64,000 bases of DNA from positions 1,860,001 to 1,924,000 of the forward strand of contig JARKIF010000001.1 of the NCBI GenBank assembly GCA_029378245.1. Reading direction: 5' to 3'. Of the stretch, positions 1-11,431 are shown piece after piece. The position numbers were made by a program, and so were the translations under genes. Under the pieces are notes generated by a model. The model was not told the origin of the DNA, did not search any database, and was given only the letters and a program-made list of their open reading frames with translations. This stretch comes from Roridomyces roridus (lineage: Eukaryota > Basidiomycota > Agaricomycetes > Agaricales > Mycenaceae). The first letter of the stretch is position 1, and each line of letters starts with the position of its first letter.

Positions 1-3000
1 CCATTGTACATCGGCAGGGTAGGCGGGAAAAAGTCGGACGGCGACGTATCGAGGCCGAGTCCATTGGTATCCGCCGGTCCACCGGCCACGAGGGGCATAA
101 ACGGATCCACACCAGCTTGAAGCGGCGGTGCAAACCGGTCAAAGGAGAGCGCGGCGGTCGTCGCCGCTGGGGAGAAGGAATGGTGCGACGATGTATCTGG
201 GGACGTGTGGTTGGACGGCGTGGACTCGTTGCCGTCCATCGGCTGCCCAGAGTTGGTTCGGCCTGGTCGGCGCGGAGCTTTGGCCAGAGGAGCCGAGAGG
301 AGGCCTTTGAGGAAGCGCGCGTAGAGGTTCGGGCCATGTTTGTCGTCGAGTGATACATCAGGCGAGCTCAGCAGGTCGATAACCTTTTTCACGAGCCCTC
401 GGATTTCTTGCCGCTTGTCAGTAGTTAGGTAGGATGCAAACTTGGGTTGCAAAAACTGGAAACTGTGAGTCGGATGATTTTGGATGCTGACTGAGCGATA
501 CCTTTATGAGCATGGACGCAGCAAAGGTAACAAACACGCTCTGCGCAATAGGCCCATGCCTCAAGTAGATTAACTGATCAGGCCGACCAATGTCCTCCAC
601 AATAGCGGTCACGACATCCGACGCAGCGGCCAAGCACTAAAATGAAATTGAGAAAAGGTAATAGCGAATGATCCGCACGCCGACTCACGCGCATCAAAAA
701 CGGATTTTCATCCGTGTTATTTTTGCCGAATGCGTGTTGGAAACCAAACGACAGAGCGACGAGGCGGGCGTAGCTATACGCCAGCTTGAGCAGCCCAGTG
801 CGGAACCTGTTGTGGACATCTGACATGTCGGTCGTATCCAACAGGGCCTGCCACTTGTCCCCGAGACGTTTGAGCTCTTCATCCGTTTCCGACGCCACCG
901 CTTCAAAATCAACAAACTGGATCGAGATGAATACAGGCAGGCAGAACGAATGCAAGAAAACATTCGCGTACCTTGTTCAACCCTGTCGGATGCGTCGGGT
1001 CGCTGTAGATCTTGGCCATGAAAGCAGACATGACCTTGAGCTCCGAGTTGTACGCGCAAATGTGTATGTCGAAGTTCGGCATGCTGAACTGGGAACTGTG
1101 CCACCAGTCTGCGGAATGATTCGCCATGTAGTCGTTGTTGCTGATCGTCGGAGCTTTGCCGTACTGCGAGCCCGTAGAACGGTCGAGATTGAAGCAGTTC
1201 AACCACACACGCGTCCGGTTGAGCATCTCCCGAGCATGATTTTCGTTGATCGGCTTGGCCGTGTTGGGAAGGTGGAGGTTGAGGTCGATCGCCATCCGGA
1301 TTGCCAGACCGAGGTAGAGCCATCCACGGTCCTCTTCCCAGCGCCGTGCAGGCATGGGGTAAAGTGACATCAGGATATACCCTTGGCATAGTTCGACGCA
1401 TTTGTGGCCGCTGATGAGCGCCGTACCTGCCGCCAGCTGTGCAAAATGCATAGCTTGCGGGTAAAGGTCGGGTCGTTCGGTGTAGAACCGCGACGCAATG
1501 GCGCAGACGACGGTGAAGAGGAAGGGGCTGCGGTAACAAGTCTTCTGCGGGGTATATAGTACTGGATCCAGAAGCGAGACGGAGAGGTTCATGTATTGGA
1601 AGTATCTGTGGCATATTAGTATGGAGCGCTGGCATGGTTTGTGTGCACTGACATGTCGAAAAGTTTCTCGGCCTCTTGGGGTGTTATCAGGCCGCGGGTC
1701 AGGATATGGGGCGCCGATGGCCCACCACCGAGCGGTCGGCTGCGCATGGGGTCCGGAGTGGGACTCGACCTGAAGAAATCGGCACCGGCGACACCAAGGG
1801 CCTGATTCCGATCCATGGCCTGTGGACTCTCCGCCCGCGTCGCCTTCAAGCTAAGATCTGCCATCAAGCCGAACGGGCTCGCTTCACTGGGCAGCGTCGC
1901 AAGCTTATCGGACCCTCCAGAATCCTTCTTCTTCTGGTCCAAGCCACCGTTGGCACTGTTGCTGCTCGACGCAGAGTACTGCCGCATCTTGTTGCGCCGC
2001 CCACGCTGGGGAACCTCCTCGCCGTCCGAGTCCAAGACTTCGATTCCGTACTCTCCCTCGGGGTCATCGGTTACGTCTTCAAAGCCATCGTCACTGGCCG
2101 AGTCCTCGAGATCCTCTCGGACCAGATAGCTTTTCGGCATACCCGCGCCACCAATGCCGATGAAGCCGTCAAACTCGGCGAGCGAGTCGCGGGCCTTGGC
2201 GATCCAATCCTCGACGACCTTGTTGTTGGCGTCGGAATCTTTAGGCGAGCCTAGATCAGACGTGAAATGGGAGGTGCTTTCGGAGGTTGGAGTGAGGACG
2301 GGAGAGTGAAGGCCGGACGAAGGGGTCAGCGGCAAGGCATCCAAATTTGGTGGACGTTGACGGGCATTAGTTGCTTCCAACTGAGTCATCAACTTTTGAA
2401 TCTCGGCTGCCTGTTCACGGATCTGGTTCAAAAGGTGTTCCCGTTTTCTGCACGAGGGCATCAGATTTTCAGCCGAACTAAACGTGCGATGCAACGCACG
2501 GAGGGGTCTTCCGTTTCTTGCGACCCGGGGTGACACAGTCGTGGCCACCGTTGAAACAACGCTTGCAGGGATCGGTCTCGGTCTTGAACTCGCACTTGAC
2601 CTTGAGGTTCTTGCATCGGGCACAAGCGCCGGGACTGTATACGCGTCAACAGCTATTCGCGGGGAAGAGACGGCAAAAAACGGACGGCTTGGCACGAGCT
2701 CCTCCCTCCTCCTCCATTTCCGCATCCATCTCCTCGTCCTTGGGCTCCACAGGATCCGGTACGCGTTGTCGCTTGACTTTGGGCTGCGACGACTGTGATT
2801 TGGGCTGGGAGGGTCCGGGTCGTGGCAGATAGTACGACTGCTGCGGTGGAGAGGCATTGGTCTCTGGGGTGGGCGCGTCAAAGTTGAAGTTGGTGGAGTA
2901 GCGGTCTGGAGGGCGCTGCGGCTGTTGTTGTTGCTCGGGCGCTAGAAAGGTGTTCTGCGGGTATCCTTGGTAATTCTGGGTAGGATAAAGCGAGTTCTGG

Positions 3001-3110
3001 TTGGTCGAGTAGGGATCCTGGTTGGGATATGGATGGGTAAAGTCGAATTCATGCTCGAGCTGGAGCCTGGGCTGGGGGTACTGCTGGGGCCAGTAGCCGT
3101 TGTTGGCCAT
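1..3110 (-). CDS. Zn2Cys6 transcription factor with fungal-specific TF domain (3' end outside window)
   Basis: Nuclear DNA-binding regulator, target unknown. ATG at 3108-3110. Exon 1 (2686-3110) is Gln/Pro/Tyr-rich and ends in an acidic stretch. Exon 2 (2500-2634) encodes the binuclear zinc cluster: a Cys-x2-Cys-x6-Cys half with basic residues, then a second half ending GGHDC, followed by PGRKKRK. Exon 3 opens with a coiled-coil dimerisation segment (IREQAAEIQKLMTQLE), then a Ser/Pro and acidic linker. From about 1640 down, the product reads LFDIYFQYMNLSVSLLDP and RSPFLFTVVCAIASRF, the start of the fungal-specific transcription factor (middle homology) domain, which continues over several exons (909-1600, 690-950, 480-640). 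The last visible part is Pro/Ser-rich and open at base 1, so the C-terminus is missing. Introns at 2635-2685 and 2448-2499 are about 51 nt. Similar in layout to PrtT/Leu3-type activators; the specific role is unknown. Confidence 0.85.
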
Positions 3111-3800
3111 AGTGGGTGCAGTAAGAGAAGATCAACGCCGTGATTGGATCAGGGTTGTCTTTGGCCCGGGAAGGCTGAGATTAAGGAGGAAGAGAGATGG
3201 AGAGGCAAAAGCATTTCGTTGAGCTTGTCGGTCATAATATACGGGTCGACGTAGAACGTAGAGAGGCAGTTCGAAGAATCGGCAGAAATTTCCAGCCGGT
3301 TTGGCAGTGTTATTGCAGTGCAGTCCATTAGAACGTTGATTCCATTTGGTACAAAGTCCCTGCCTGTAGGCTGCCACCACATGGTGCACCCGCGTCCACC
3401 AGAATAAAAGATGTCTGACTGTCTGAGCAAGGGGCCCCGATTTCACAATTGCCGCGACATCATCATCGCTGCTGTCTTTAGTAAACTTGGGTATGGGTAT
3501 CCATTGCTCAGGGACGTTCAACGCGACGTAGAGCCCCTCCAAGCAGAACGGCGCCAACGTTGGAGGAGATGCTCAAAATCCTCTTCAAAGAATTGAATCG
3601 TTTGAATGACCGATCAATCATGATTCAATTGGCTAGTGTTTCGCTTCATCCTTACAACGTCGCGACGCCAGCGAGCAAACTCCTCCTCGCTCGGCCCTGG
3701 TCAGTACACCTCTTCATCGTCCTCCACGTCCTGCTCACCCACACCAGGAATGACAATTTGACCCCCTACTTACCGACACTCTTTTATCTCATTCCTTACA
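3111..3800. other. Intergenic region, no supported gene
   Basis: About 690 bp between the start codons of the divergent zinc-cluster gene and the membrane-protein gene, so it should hold both promoters. A minus-strand open frame at 3132-3557 has no recognisable domain and no good ATG context. Confidence 0.5.
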
Positions 3801-5323
3801 ATGTCCAATCACATCCGTCGCAACCTGCACAACCGTTTGGACAATGCAGACCCTCTCGATACTCCCACACTTTCTGGGTTTGGGTCTGCGACAGTGGCCT
3901 CTCAGCCAGAGGCCACCGCAAACTCGCTCGTCTTGGATGGCAACCCGGGAGCCGGCCCTGTCGGTAATCCCACAGGTGTCGCCTTCTCCGCCTCTGCGAC
4001 AGGCACTGTAACCCAACCCGCCGAACCCGCATTAGCCACTACGTCCTCTGCAGATGACACCGCTACGTCTGCCCCAGCCTCAGCTCAAGGCTCCTCTTCC
4101 TCCTCCCAGATTTCTATGTGAGCGCAGTAACAAACCACCTGATCTGACCTTGACCACCCACCAGGGGCACAGTAATCGGTGCATCGCTTGCCGCACTCGC
4201 AGGCGCTGTCCTAATCATCCTCATTGGCCTCTGGCTTTACAAGCGCGCTACTAACGCCCCCCGCGCTCGTCGCCCGTCAAACGCTCACAAGCTGGACAAG
4301 GACCGCGCATGGGGCAAGCTCGGCGATGATGAAGACAAGTGGGAGGGCAAGGAGGGAAAGCCCCGCGTCGACAGCGTCGGTCCAATGGAGAAGCTTACCA
4401 TGTTCAAAAAATCCACGCCCAGCGTTCGCACCAACTATACCCATTCCAATGACCACGAACCTCTTCCCCCCATCGCCCAATTCGATCACCCCTTTGCCCA
4501 GTATCATCCCAACCTCGCCAAAGAACTTGCTGAGAGCGAAATGAGCGAGGTGCCCCCTCAGCGGCCCTTCTTGGCTCGCGTGGATGCTGGTGCCCCCATC
4601 TCGTGGGATGGAGATACCGTTGGCCGCGACTCCTTCTTGTCGCTCAACTCCAATCCTGCCGTCTCTGCTGGAGCAGACCTCGCCCTCCCGACGCCGCAAC
4701 TCACTTCGTCGGAACCCCATCATTGGGAAAGTGCCGAGGTGCACCACTTTGCGCAGTCCGCCGTTGTCGAACAAGCCGACGATGACGAGGAAGAACATGT
4801 GCGGCGGCGGAAGAGCTCCAACAACCCCTTCTTTGGGGCCCGCATGTCCACTCACTCGACACGCTCTCGCTCGCAGTCCCTGTCGCGCTCCCGCACCCCA
4901 TCTTTGTCCACGCCTTCAAAGACAAGCTTGACGGATCCTGATCCGGTCACCATGCCTGCGCCTCCGCCTGCTGCCTTTACGCGAGAGGAAAAGGGCAAGT
5001 ACCGTGCGATGACCCCGCCGAGCCCGACAAGCAGCATGGCGCCTTCGACCATTCTTGGTCACGGTGCGAACCCATTCGCTGATCCGGTGCTGCCGTCCAT
5101 CGCGTACGAGCACCATTCGCAGTCTTCGCAAGACCGCGCGTTGCAGTCGCTCATTGCCGCACTTGGACCCGATCACTCTGCCGCGGACGTTGAGGAACGT
5201 CTGCGTGTTGCGAGCATGAACCCGTCCGTGTTGAGCGAGTCGGTGTACACGGAGGACGGGGATGCGGCGACTTTACACCAGTCGTGGCCGATACCCCCGA
5301 GCCGACCAGCACCCACCGATTAG
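3801..5323 (+). CDS. Single-pass membrane protein, Ser/Thr-rich ectodomain and long cytosolic tail
   Basis: I do not recognise a named family. Exon 1 (3801-4117) encodes about 105 residues rich in Ala, Ser and Thr, without a clear cleaved signal peptide. A 47-nt GTGAG...CAG intron (4118-4164) leads into exon 2, which opens with one hydrophobic helix (VIGASLAALAGAVLIILIGL), then a basic stop-transfer (YKRATNAPRARR). The cytosolic tail of about 370 residues is polar and Ser/Pro-rich, with an RSRSQSLSRSRTPS run that looks like a kinase-target region and an acidic DDDEEE patch. The organisation resembles fungal plasma-membrane sensors of the Mid2/Wsc or SKG6/AXL2 type, but the cysteine-rich WSC module is absent, so a sensor role is only inference. 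The stop is at 5321-5323. Confidence 0.75.
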
Positions 5324-5728
5324 TGGCTTTCACTCATTACCAACGTTTCAGCTACAATACCTCTTGATTTTTCATGCTCCCCTGGTCTTCGCGTTCTTGC
5401 CTTGCCAGGGGCGTTGCGTATCTAACAGCCCAACATCATCTTTTGAACTACCATAGCCTTGACACTAACGCTTTAGAAGAGCATACGCCGGTAGCATTTA
5501 TTTCTTTATTTATTATTCTGCGAGGAAACTGGCGTGTTTGCCTTCTACGTCTTGTTTATTCCTTGTATATGTAGCAGTAATTGAACGATGACTTGTCGTC
5601 GAGACTTTGGGTTGGCCGCGGCGAACGCCCGAGGAGAAACAGTCTGAACTCGACGGCGGCCGAAGATCAGAAGGTGAGAAACGTTTCCCACTGCCTCTTC
5701 ACGAAACGACCAGCTACCCCCGCTTACG
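5324..5728. other. Intergenic region
   Basis: About 405 bp between two genes on the same strand, T-rich just after the upstream stop. No gene or RNA was recognised. It should contain the 3' UTR of the membrane-protein gene and the promoter of the dioxygenase gene. Confidence 0.5.
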
Positions 5729-6859
5729 ATGGCACACACTCCACGTCCGTGGAACGCGGACGATGTCCGTCGTGATACCTCCTGGATAATTTATTTGAAT
5801 CCCGAAGAAATCGAGGGATTCCGCGTCGCGCTCGCACACGCGCAACAAGTCGGCAAAGCCTTGCTTGAGATGGAACAGCGTGATTTTCCACTGCCGGAAT
5901 GCTCGCGTCTGGCACTGGAACGCGCGATTGGGACGACGCAAGGCCGGTGGGGAATGTGTCTCGTCAAGGGGTTCCCCACGGCCGAGTGGAGCGAGGAGGA
6001 CATGCGATTGGCGTATTGGGGAATGTCGCTGTACATGGGTGTCGCGCGGACGCAGAATCGGGCCAGCGAGATTATCAATGATGTGCGCGATGCGGGCGGC
6101 AGTTATAAAGTCAAAGGCGGGCGGGGGTACAACACCAATGCGGGCTTGGACTTTCACCAGGACAGTTGCGACGTTGTGGCACTTCTGTGTCGACGGGTGG
6201 CCAAGGAGGGAGGGACGAGCAAGGTTGTGAGCTCCCTGACGCTGCGCAAGAAGGTGGAGGAACTGCGTCCGGACCTATTGCCCGTGTTGCAAGACAACAA
6301 TTGGTTCCACAGCTTCCAAGGTGCCCAGGATCCCAGCCAGCCTCCATTCTATCGCTGTCCCATCTTTGGGGAACAGCAAGGATTCCTGTGTGCCAGGACA
6401 AATCGCAAGAATACGATCGCAGCACAGCGCGATTTTCCAGAAATACCCCGGTTGAGCAAGGAACAAACAGAGGTCCTCGAGTTGATGGATTCGATCATGC
6501 CAGCGGACGAATTTTGCTACAGCATGGAGCTCGAAGAGGGAGACATGCAGCTCCTCAACAGCTTCGTGACGCTGCACTCCCGTACGCCTTTCATGGACTA
6601 CGAAGACCCAGATAGAAAACGGCACTTGATGCGGCTGTGGATGTCGATTCCGACTTCGCAACCTTTGCCTTCGACGTGGGCCGAGTACTGGGGAGATGTT
6701 AGGGCAGGAGCAGTGAGAGGCGGCTACCGAGGCGGTTTCATCACGCCAACGTTTCTTGCGTACGAGCAGAGACAGTCGGCAGCGATGAAGATGAATTTCA
6801 CGCCGTGGAAACCGTTGGTAAATCAGGAGGATATGACCAGAGTTCTAGCGTCGTGTTGA
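5729..6859 (+). CDS. TauD/TfdA-type 2-oxoglutarate/Fe(II) dioxygenase (clavaminate synthase-like)
   Basis: Intronless, 376 residues, the usual length for fungal TauD/TfdA-like proteins. These enzymes use Fe(II), O2 and 2-oxoglutarate to hydroxylate or desaturate small substrates; the substrate here cannot be told. The metal triad can be placed: LDFHQDSCD near residue 142 gives the H-x-D pair, and HSRTPF near residue 282 gives the distal His, followed by KRHLMRLW, whose Arg is the usual 2-oxoglutarate carboxylate ligand. The N-terminal WGMCLVKGFP and the YWGMSLYMG segment match the core fold. No signal peptide or membrane segment is seen, so it is probably cytosolic. It is one of few intronless genes here. 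The neighbours give no pathway hint. Confidence 0.85.
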   Translation: MAHTPRPWNADDVRRDTSWIIYLNPEEIEGFRVALAHAQQVGKALLEMEQRDFPLPECSRLALERAIGTTQGRWGMCLVKGFPTAEWSEEDMRLAYWGMSLYMGVARTQNRASEIINDVRDAGGSYKVKGGRGYNTNAGLDFHQDSCDVVALLCRRVAKEGGTSKVVSSLTLRKKVEELRPDLLPVLQDNNWFHSFQGAQDPSQPPFYRCPIFGEQQGFLCARTNRKNTIAAQRDFPEIPRLSKEQTEVLELMDSIMPADEFCYSMELEEGDMQLLNSFVTLHSRTPFMDYEDPDRKRHLMRLWMSIPTSQPLPSTWAEYWGDVRAGAVRGGYRGGFITPTFLAYEQRQSAAMKMNFTPWKPLVNQEDMTRVLASC

Positions 6860-7034
6860 GATACGAATTTCATGTTTCGCGTGTCCTGACGGAAAAGTTG
6901 AGGAAACCTCGAGGTTCTTCGCGAGGTTGTGTTTGGAAGCAAGCGCGTTTGATGGGGCAGCGTGAGAAAAGGCAGATCACCGGGTTACCCCAGATGCAAC
7001 TCGTGCATATGATACTGCCTTTCTCTGGTCCACC

Positions 7035-9200
7035 ATGGCAATGAAAGCGTTCTCGAAAGATGCCGTCGCTCAGGTCCTCCGACTCCTTGTCAAAGAACTC
7101 TTTGTCTGACTAGAAATCCAGCACAATAAGCCTGGCGATCTCGTGAGTAAGACTCGAGCGCTAGACTCCATCTCAAGCAGGCTGGCAGTGGGTCGCAATC
7201 GACTCCAAAGTCTACGATGTATCCAAATTCGCTCAAATGCACCCCGGTGGGTTGGCCGTTCTTCTGGACGAGGAAGTTGCTGGGCAGGATGCGACGGAGG
7301 TAATTATTCTGAGGCGATTTGACGGGTTTACAAGTTCAAATTGGGACAGCTCTTTTGTCAACTTCACCGCATGGAAGTCCTCGACCGCTACAAGCACCTC
7401 CAGATAGGGACAATTGCCGGCGAAGAGCCTCAATTGCATGGCCACATCCCTGGCACGCTCAGTCTTGTACCGTACGCGGAGCCCACCTGGCTCACAAGAG
7501 GCTACCACACGCCATACTATAAAGACGTGAAAACACTAACTTGACTTCATATTCTAAATTGACGCGTTTTTGCAGCACCATCGACGCTTCCAAGCAGCCG
7601 TTCGACGATTCGTCGAACAGGTCGTGTACAAGGACGCGCAAGCGAAAGAACGGGGCGGGGGCAAACCGTCTCAGGAGGTCTTTGACGAATTGGCAAGGCT
7701 CAATATCGTGGCCATGCATGTCGGAGCAGGCAAACATTTGGAGGGCCGCCAGTTGATGGATGGAATTATCTCTGTGGAAGAGGTGAGCCCTTTTTTTTGC
7801 TTGAAATCTTGGGGTCTTAACGCGCCTAGTTCGACGTGTTCCACGAACTGATACTGAACCAAGAATTCACTCGGCTGCACGCACGAGGTTAATGGTTTCT
7901 TACTGCATCAGACGACGATGACTGACCGGTCTAGGCTACGAGGATGGTCTTGGTACGAGTATACCACATTTATTCTTGATCAAATATTGAGACCGTCTAG
8001 CGGGAGGCACAATTATCGGACTGCCCCCAGTCATTCGATTCGCAGAACCCGCATTGCGAGACAAACTCATAGAGGAAACTCTATCGTGCAAAAAACTCAT
8101 CTGTCTGGCCGTTACAGAAGCCTGGGCAGGAAGCGATGTGCAAGGAATCAAAACCCGGGCTACAAGAACTCCAGAAGGGTGGATCGTCAATGGCGCCAAG
8201 AAATGGATTACCAACGCCATGTTTGCGCACTACTTCACCGTTGCGTGTAAACAAGATAACGGCGAGATCATTGTTCTGGTCGTCGAGCGTGGCGAGGGTG
8301 TCGAGACCAGACCAATTCAAACCGCTTACTCGTCGAGCTCCGCGGGCACGGCCTATGTCACTTTCGACAACGTCAAGGTTCCACACGGAAATCGTTTGGG
8401 TGCAGGCCACCCCGGGTTGCACATCATCCTCGCCAACTTCAATCACGAGAGGTACCCCAATTTTTTGGGGTCCAAATTCAATACAATAACATTTCCAGAT
8501 GGGTCCTGGTCTCCGCCAATATTTCTTGGCAGCGAATCATCTACGAAGAATGCTTCAAGTGGGCAAACCAAAGAAAGATTTTCGGCAAGCCGCTGGTCTC
8601 GCAAGCCGTTGTGCGCCAGAAATTGGCAGCCATGATCTCTCGTTTCGAAAGCTGCCAGAGCTGGCTTGAAAATATAACCTTCCAGATGATGCGGATGAAT
8701 GCCAAGGAGGAGGCACAACACCTCGCTGGGTATTTCTATCACATCTTCTGCTCCACAGCATGCTAAATCTGTTCTAGGCAAATTGCCTTTCTGAAGATGC
8801 ATGCGACTCGTGCCTCTCAGGAGACGGCAAAGGACGCCGTCCAGATCTTCGGAGGAAGGGGTTTGACGCAGACAGGTATAAACCGACTTCTCTTCTGAGA
8901 TCGTGGAGCTGACGACGGGTTCACAGGGATGGGGAGATTTATCGGTACCAGCAGTTTTGTTCTCCATGGCCCTATACTTACATGCGGACAGAACACTTCC
9001 ATAGGACGTTACTCATTGATGCGTGAGTTTTCCTATTGGACCCAGAGTAGAGTGCTGAAAGATATATTCAGTGTTGGTGGCGGAGGTACGAACTCTTCAG
9101 CGTCATTTCCGTGCTTACAGCTTTCACAGCGGAGGATGTTCTGGGAGATCTGGGAGTCAGACAAGCGCTGAGAAGCATGCCTGCTCGTGCCCGTCTGTAG
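7035..9200 (+). CDS. Cytochrome b5/acyl-CoA dehydrogenase fusion, probably peroxisomal
   Basis: Built from many small exons: 7035-7073, 7122-7142, 7189-7299, 7350-7526, 7576-7782, 7830-7887, 7935 onward, and more to the stop at 9198-9200. The N-terminus is a cytochrome b5-like haem domain: [16 protein letters not shown], then [14 protein letters not shown], whose HPGG supplies an axial His. The rest is an acyl-CoA dehydrogenase: [15 protein letters not shown] (FAD/substrate loop), [25 protein letters not shown] and the C-terminal [13 protein letters not shown]. It should perform the first, FAD-dependent step of beta-oxidation or of branched-acyl catabolism. The protein ends in ARL, a good match to the PTS1 peroxisomal signal. 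This fusion is a known fungal architecture. Fifty-nucleotide introns separate exons as short as 21 nt. The stop lies 24 bp from the stop of the convergent Mim1-like gene. Confidence 0.88.
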
Positions 9201-9224
9201 TTGTATATTGTATTACAGCCATAA

Positions 9225-10223
9225 CTAGCTTGAAGTGGTATTCGAACTTTTAGTCCTATCCTGTGACCGCAGCCCTGCTGAGGCAGCCGTCGAGCCTGGT
9301 GGTGGGCCCACTGATTTCCACCCGAAATAGTCGAGCACGATATTCTTGGCGAATATTTCGCCGAACCCCAGCATGACACCGTTGATGAAAGGCAACATAA
9401 AGTTGATCGCTATGGAAGAGAAGAGGGCAGTAACCCGGGTGCGTGTGGACAGAGAGGGGTCGAATATCGCCAGGGTTGCGGATTCAAGGGTAGCAGGTGG
9501 AGGAGGAGGTGGCGGCGCTTGCGGGGAAGGGGCATTCGTGTCGGGGAAAGACAGCGACGGAAATGAGGACGTGAGATGGGAGGAGACGTCTTCCCATTTC
9601 TGCGACTCGTCGGCAGTATCTGGAACAGACTGCGGTGGTTGCACAGACTCGAGCTCTTGTTGCAAAGCCACCTGGATTCTAATGTCAGGTGGGAACCATG
9701 GCGTGTGTCTTTTTCGACGTACATTCTTCTGAGGTTCCCCAGTCACCAAGTCGCGAGCATCAGCGGGACTGGGAGAAGAGGTTTCCGGGGCCTGGCTGTG
9801 GCCGACGGGCTCCCAGTCCTGGTCAGATGATACGCCGCAATCGTTGCGACTTTCCACCGTGATGTTGGCCGCCTGTTGAAGAGCAGCTTCCCGCTTCTCG
9901 ACAGCACGGATGGATTCCCATCGTGCGCGCTCCTTCTCTGCTTTCTCCCTCGCTTCGGCAGACTGCGCGCGCCACTCTGCGACGTATGCTTCGTATTCAG
10001 ACTCGGAAGATTCGGTGGCCGAGTCCAAAGATACTGTGCTTTCTGCAGGGGTGGATGTTGACGGCGCTGGAGCGGGAGTGTCTAATTGACTGTCATTTTG
10101 AGGTTCCAGGCGCAGGGACGGGGAAGAAGTAAAGGCCTCGGACAGGGCGCTCTATTGCAGGGTCAGAAAGCTTTGGGAACGTAGAGATATGGGAGGTCGT
10201 ACGGCCAACGGGTCGTCGGACAT
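9225..10223 (-). CDS. MIM1: Mim1/TOM13-type mitochondrial outer-membrane import protein
   Basis: Mim1 inserts alpha-helical proteins into the mitochondrial outer membrane and helps assemble the TOM complex. The diagnostic part is near the C-terminus (about 9340-9430): a hydrophobic helix NFMLPFINGVMLGFGEIFAK followed by VLDYFGW, matching the conserved single transmembrane segment with its glycine-rich face. Upstream are a charged coiled-coil-like region (AREKAEKERARWESIRAVEK) and a run of seven prolines. The start is inferred: a 7-codon exon (10203-10223, MSDDPLA), a 51-nt intron (10152-10202, GTACG...TAG), then exon 2 (9225-10151, exactly 309 codons). The result is about 315 residues, longer than yeast Mim1 because of the N-terminal extension. 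Mim1 is poorly conserved outside the helix, so the assignment rests on that motif. Confidence 0.75.
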
Positions 10224-11431
10224 GAACGCTTTGGAGAGCCCGGATCAGCAAACTTGACTTCCTTTCTCGACCCGTTCCGCTCACTCTGCCTGCCTGCAAA
10301 AATGGATACATTCCAAAGCCCACTAAATCCGCGTTGGCTATGATTGCATTTCATATTCTCTGTCGTGTGCCAAATCGGTGAGAGAGTGAGTCTACAGAGT
10401 CGTCCGATGTTTCCCAGCATCGGGGCACCCAGTGCTAGGACTGTGACATACCAGCCGTAAACCAGCCATTCGCTCGACGACGCACCAGTTCTCTGGACCG
10501 GTCACTGGCCTCACTCTCCCGCGGGTGCTGAATTCTTGGGGATGTGGCGTTCTCCACGCGACCGACCGCCTGTTTCTTTCTCCTCAGTTCGAGAAAATCA
10601 GACTTCGACCTCGTCTTCATATCCACTCCTCCTGACAACCCGCGTCACATTGACAAGCGCTCGGTCGCCTTACGAATTTCTTGTCCGGTGGCCTCATGAC
10701 CATACTTGATTCCGGGCTTCGGGACCAGGTGCCTGTATTGGCCCGATCGCGCGATGGCTCGATGATCTGGTCGCTTCTAATAAGATAACGAGACTGTCCA
10801 AGGTCACTTTGGGAGAAGATCCTCAAACCCACGACTCGTGACAATGCTTACCACGTCAGCTTCAGTTCCACCACAAGAAGTATAAGTACAGGATGGCCTC
10901 AAAACTCCCCAACCTCGTCCCTCGCTATTCGACGAATCACAATGTGTCAACAAGAACTGTGACCAAGCCCATCATTTTGCTCTCCCATGAAATTCTGACC
11001 GTTTGTGCAGATTCGGGAATCTCTACAGAGGCTGCGGTGTGAGTCGCTGGACTCACTCACGCGCGATGTAGGCTGATGGCTGCCAAGTGCTTCGAGGTCA
11101 TCTACCCGGGCAGTCTACACGACTGTAGACAACCGGATTGTGGACTAAGGCACGCGCCAGCTTCCCTTTTTCCTTCTAGGCAAACTTAGCTCCTTCCAGC
11201 TCGGCCCATGCTCACAGGGGACCTTGTCGGTGCCCCAAGGTCCGAGGTTTAAACTACAATTGCACTTATCACTAATCAACCGACTAGACCGCCACTGAAT
11301 CCAGAAGGATTATCAATTTGTTCCGTCCAATGTGCGAAAGTCACCAGGCGGCGCAATGGGATGCCGCTGTGGGGGACGGCCCGCAGTGGTCGGTAGCATT
11401 GGCGTACCTACAAGATTCATGTATTTATCTT
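10224..11431. other. Gene-free stretch
   Basis: About 1.2 kb between the start of the Mim1-like gene and the stop of the XLF gene. Only short open frames without recognisable domains are present, including a 49-codon plus-strand frame starting near 10892. It should contain the promoter of the Mim1-like gene. I see no repeat, tRNA or mobile element. Confidence 0.45.

Noticed and set aside
786..1367. 193-codon plus-strand open frame
   Set aside because: Antisense to the fungal-specific TF domain of the left-edge gene.
3132..3557. 141-codon minus-strand frame upstream of the left-edge gene
   Set aside because: No ATG in good context and no recognisable domain. Might be a leader exon, but nothing supports it.
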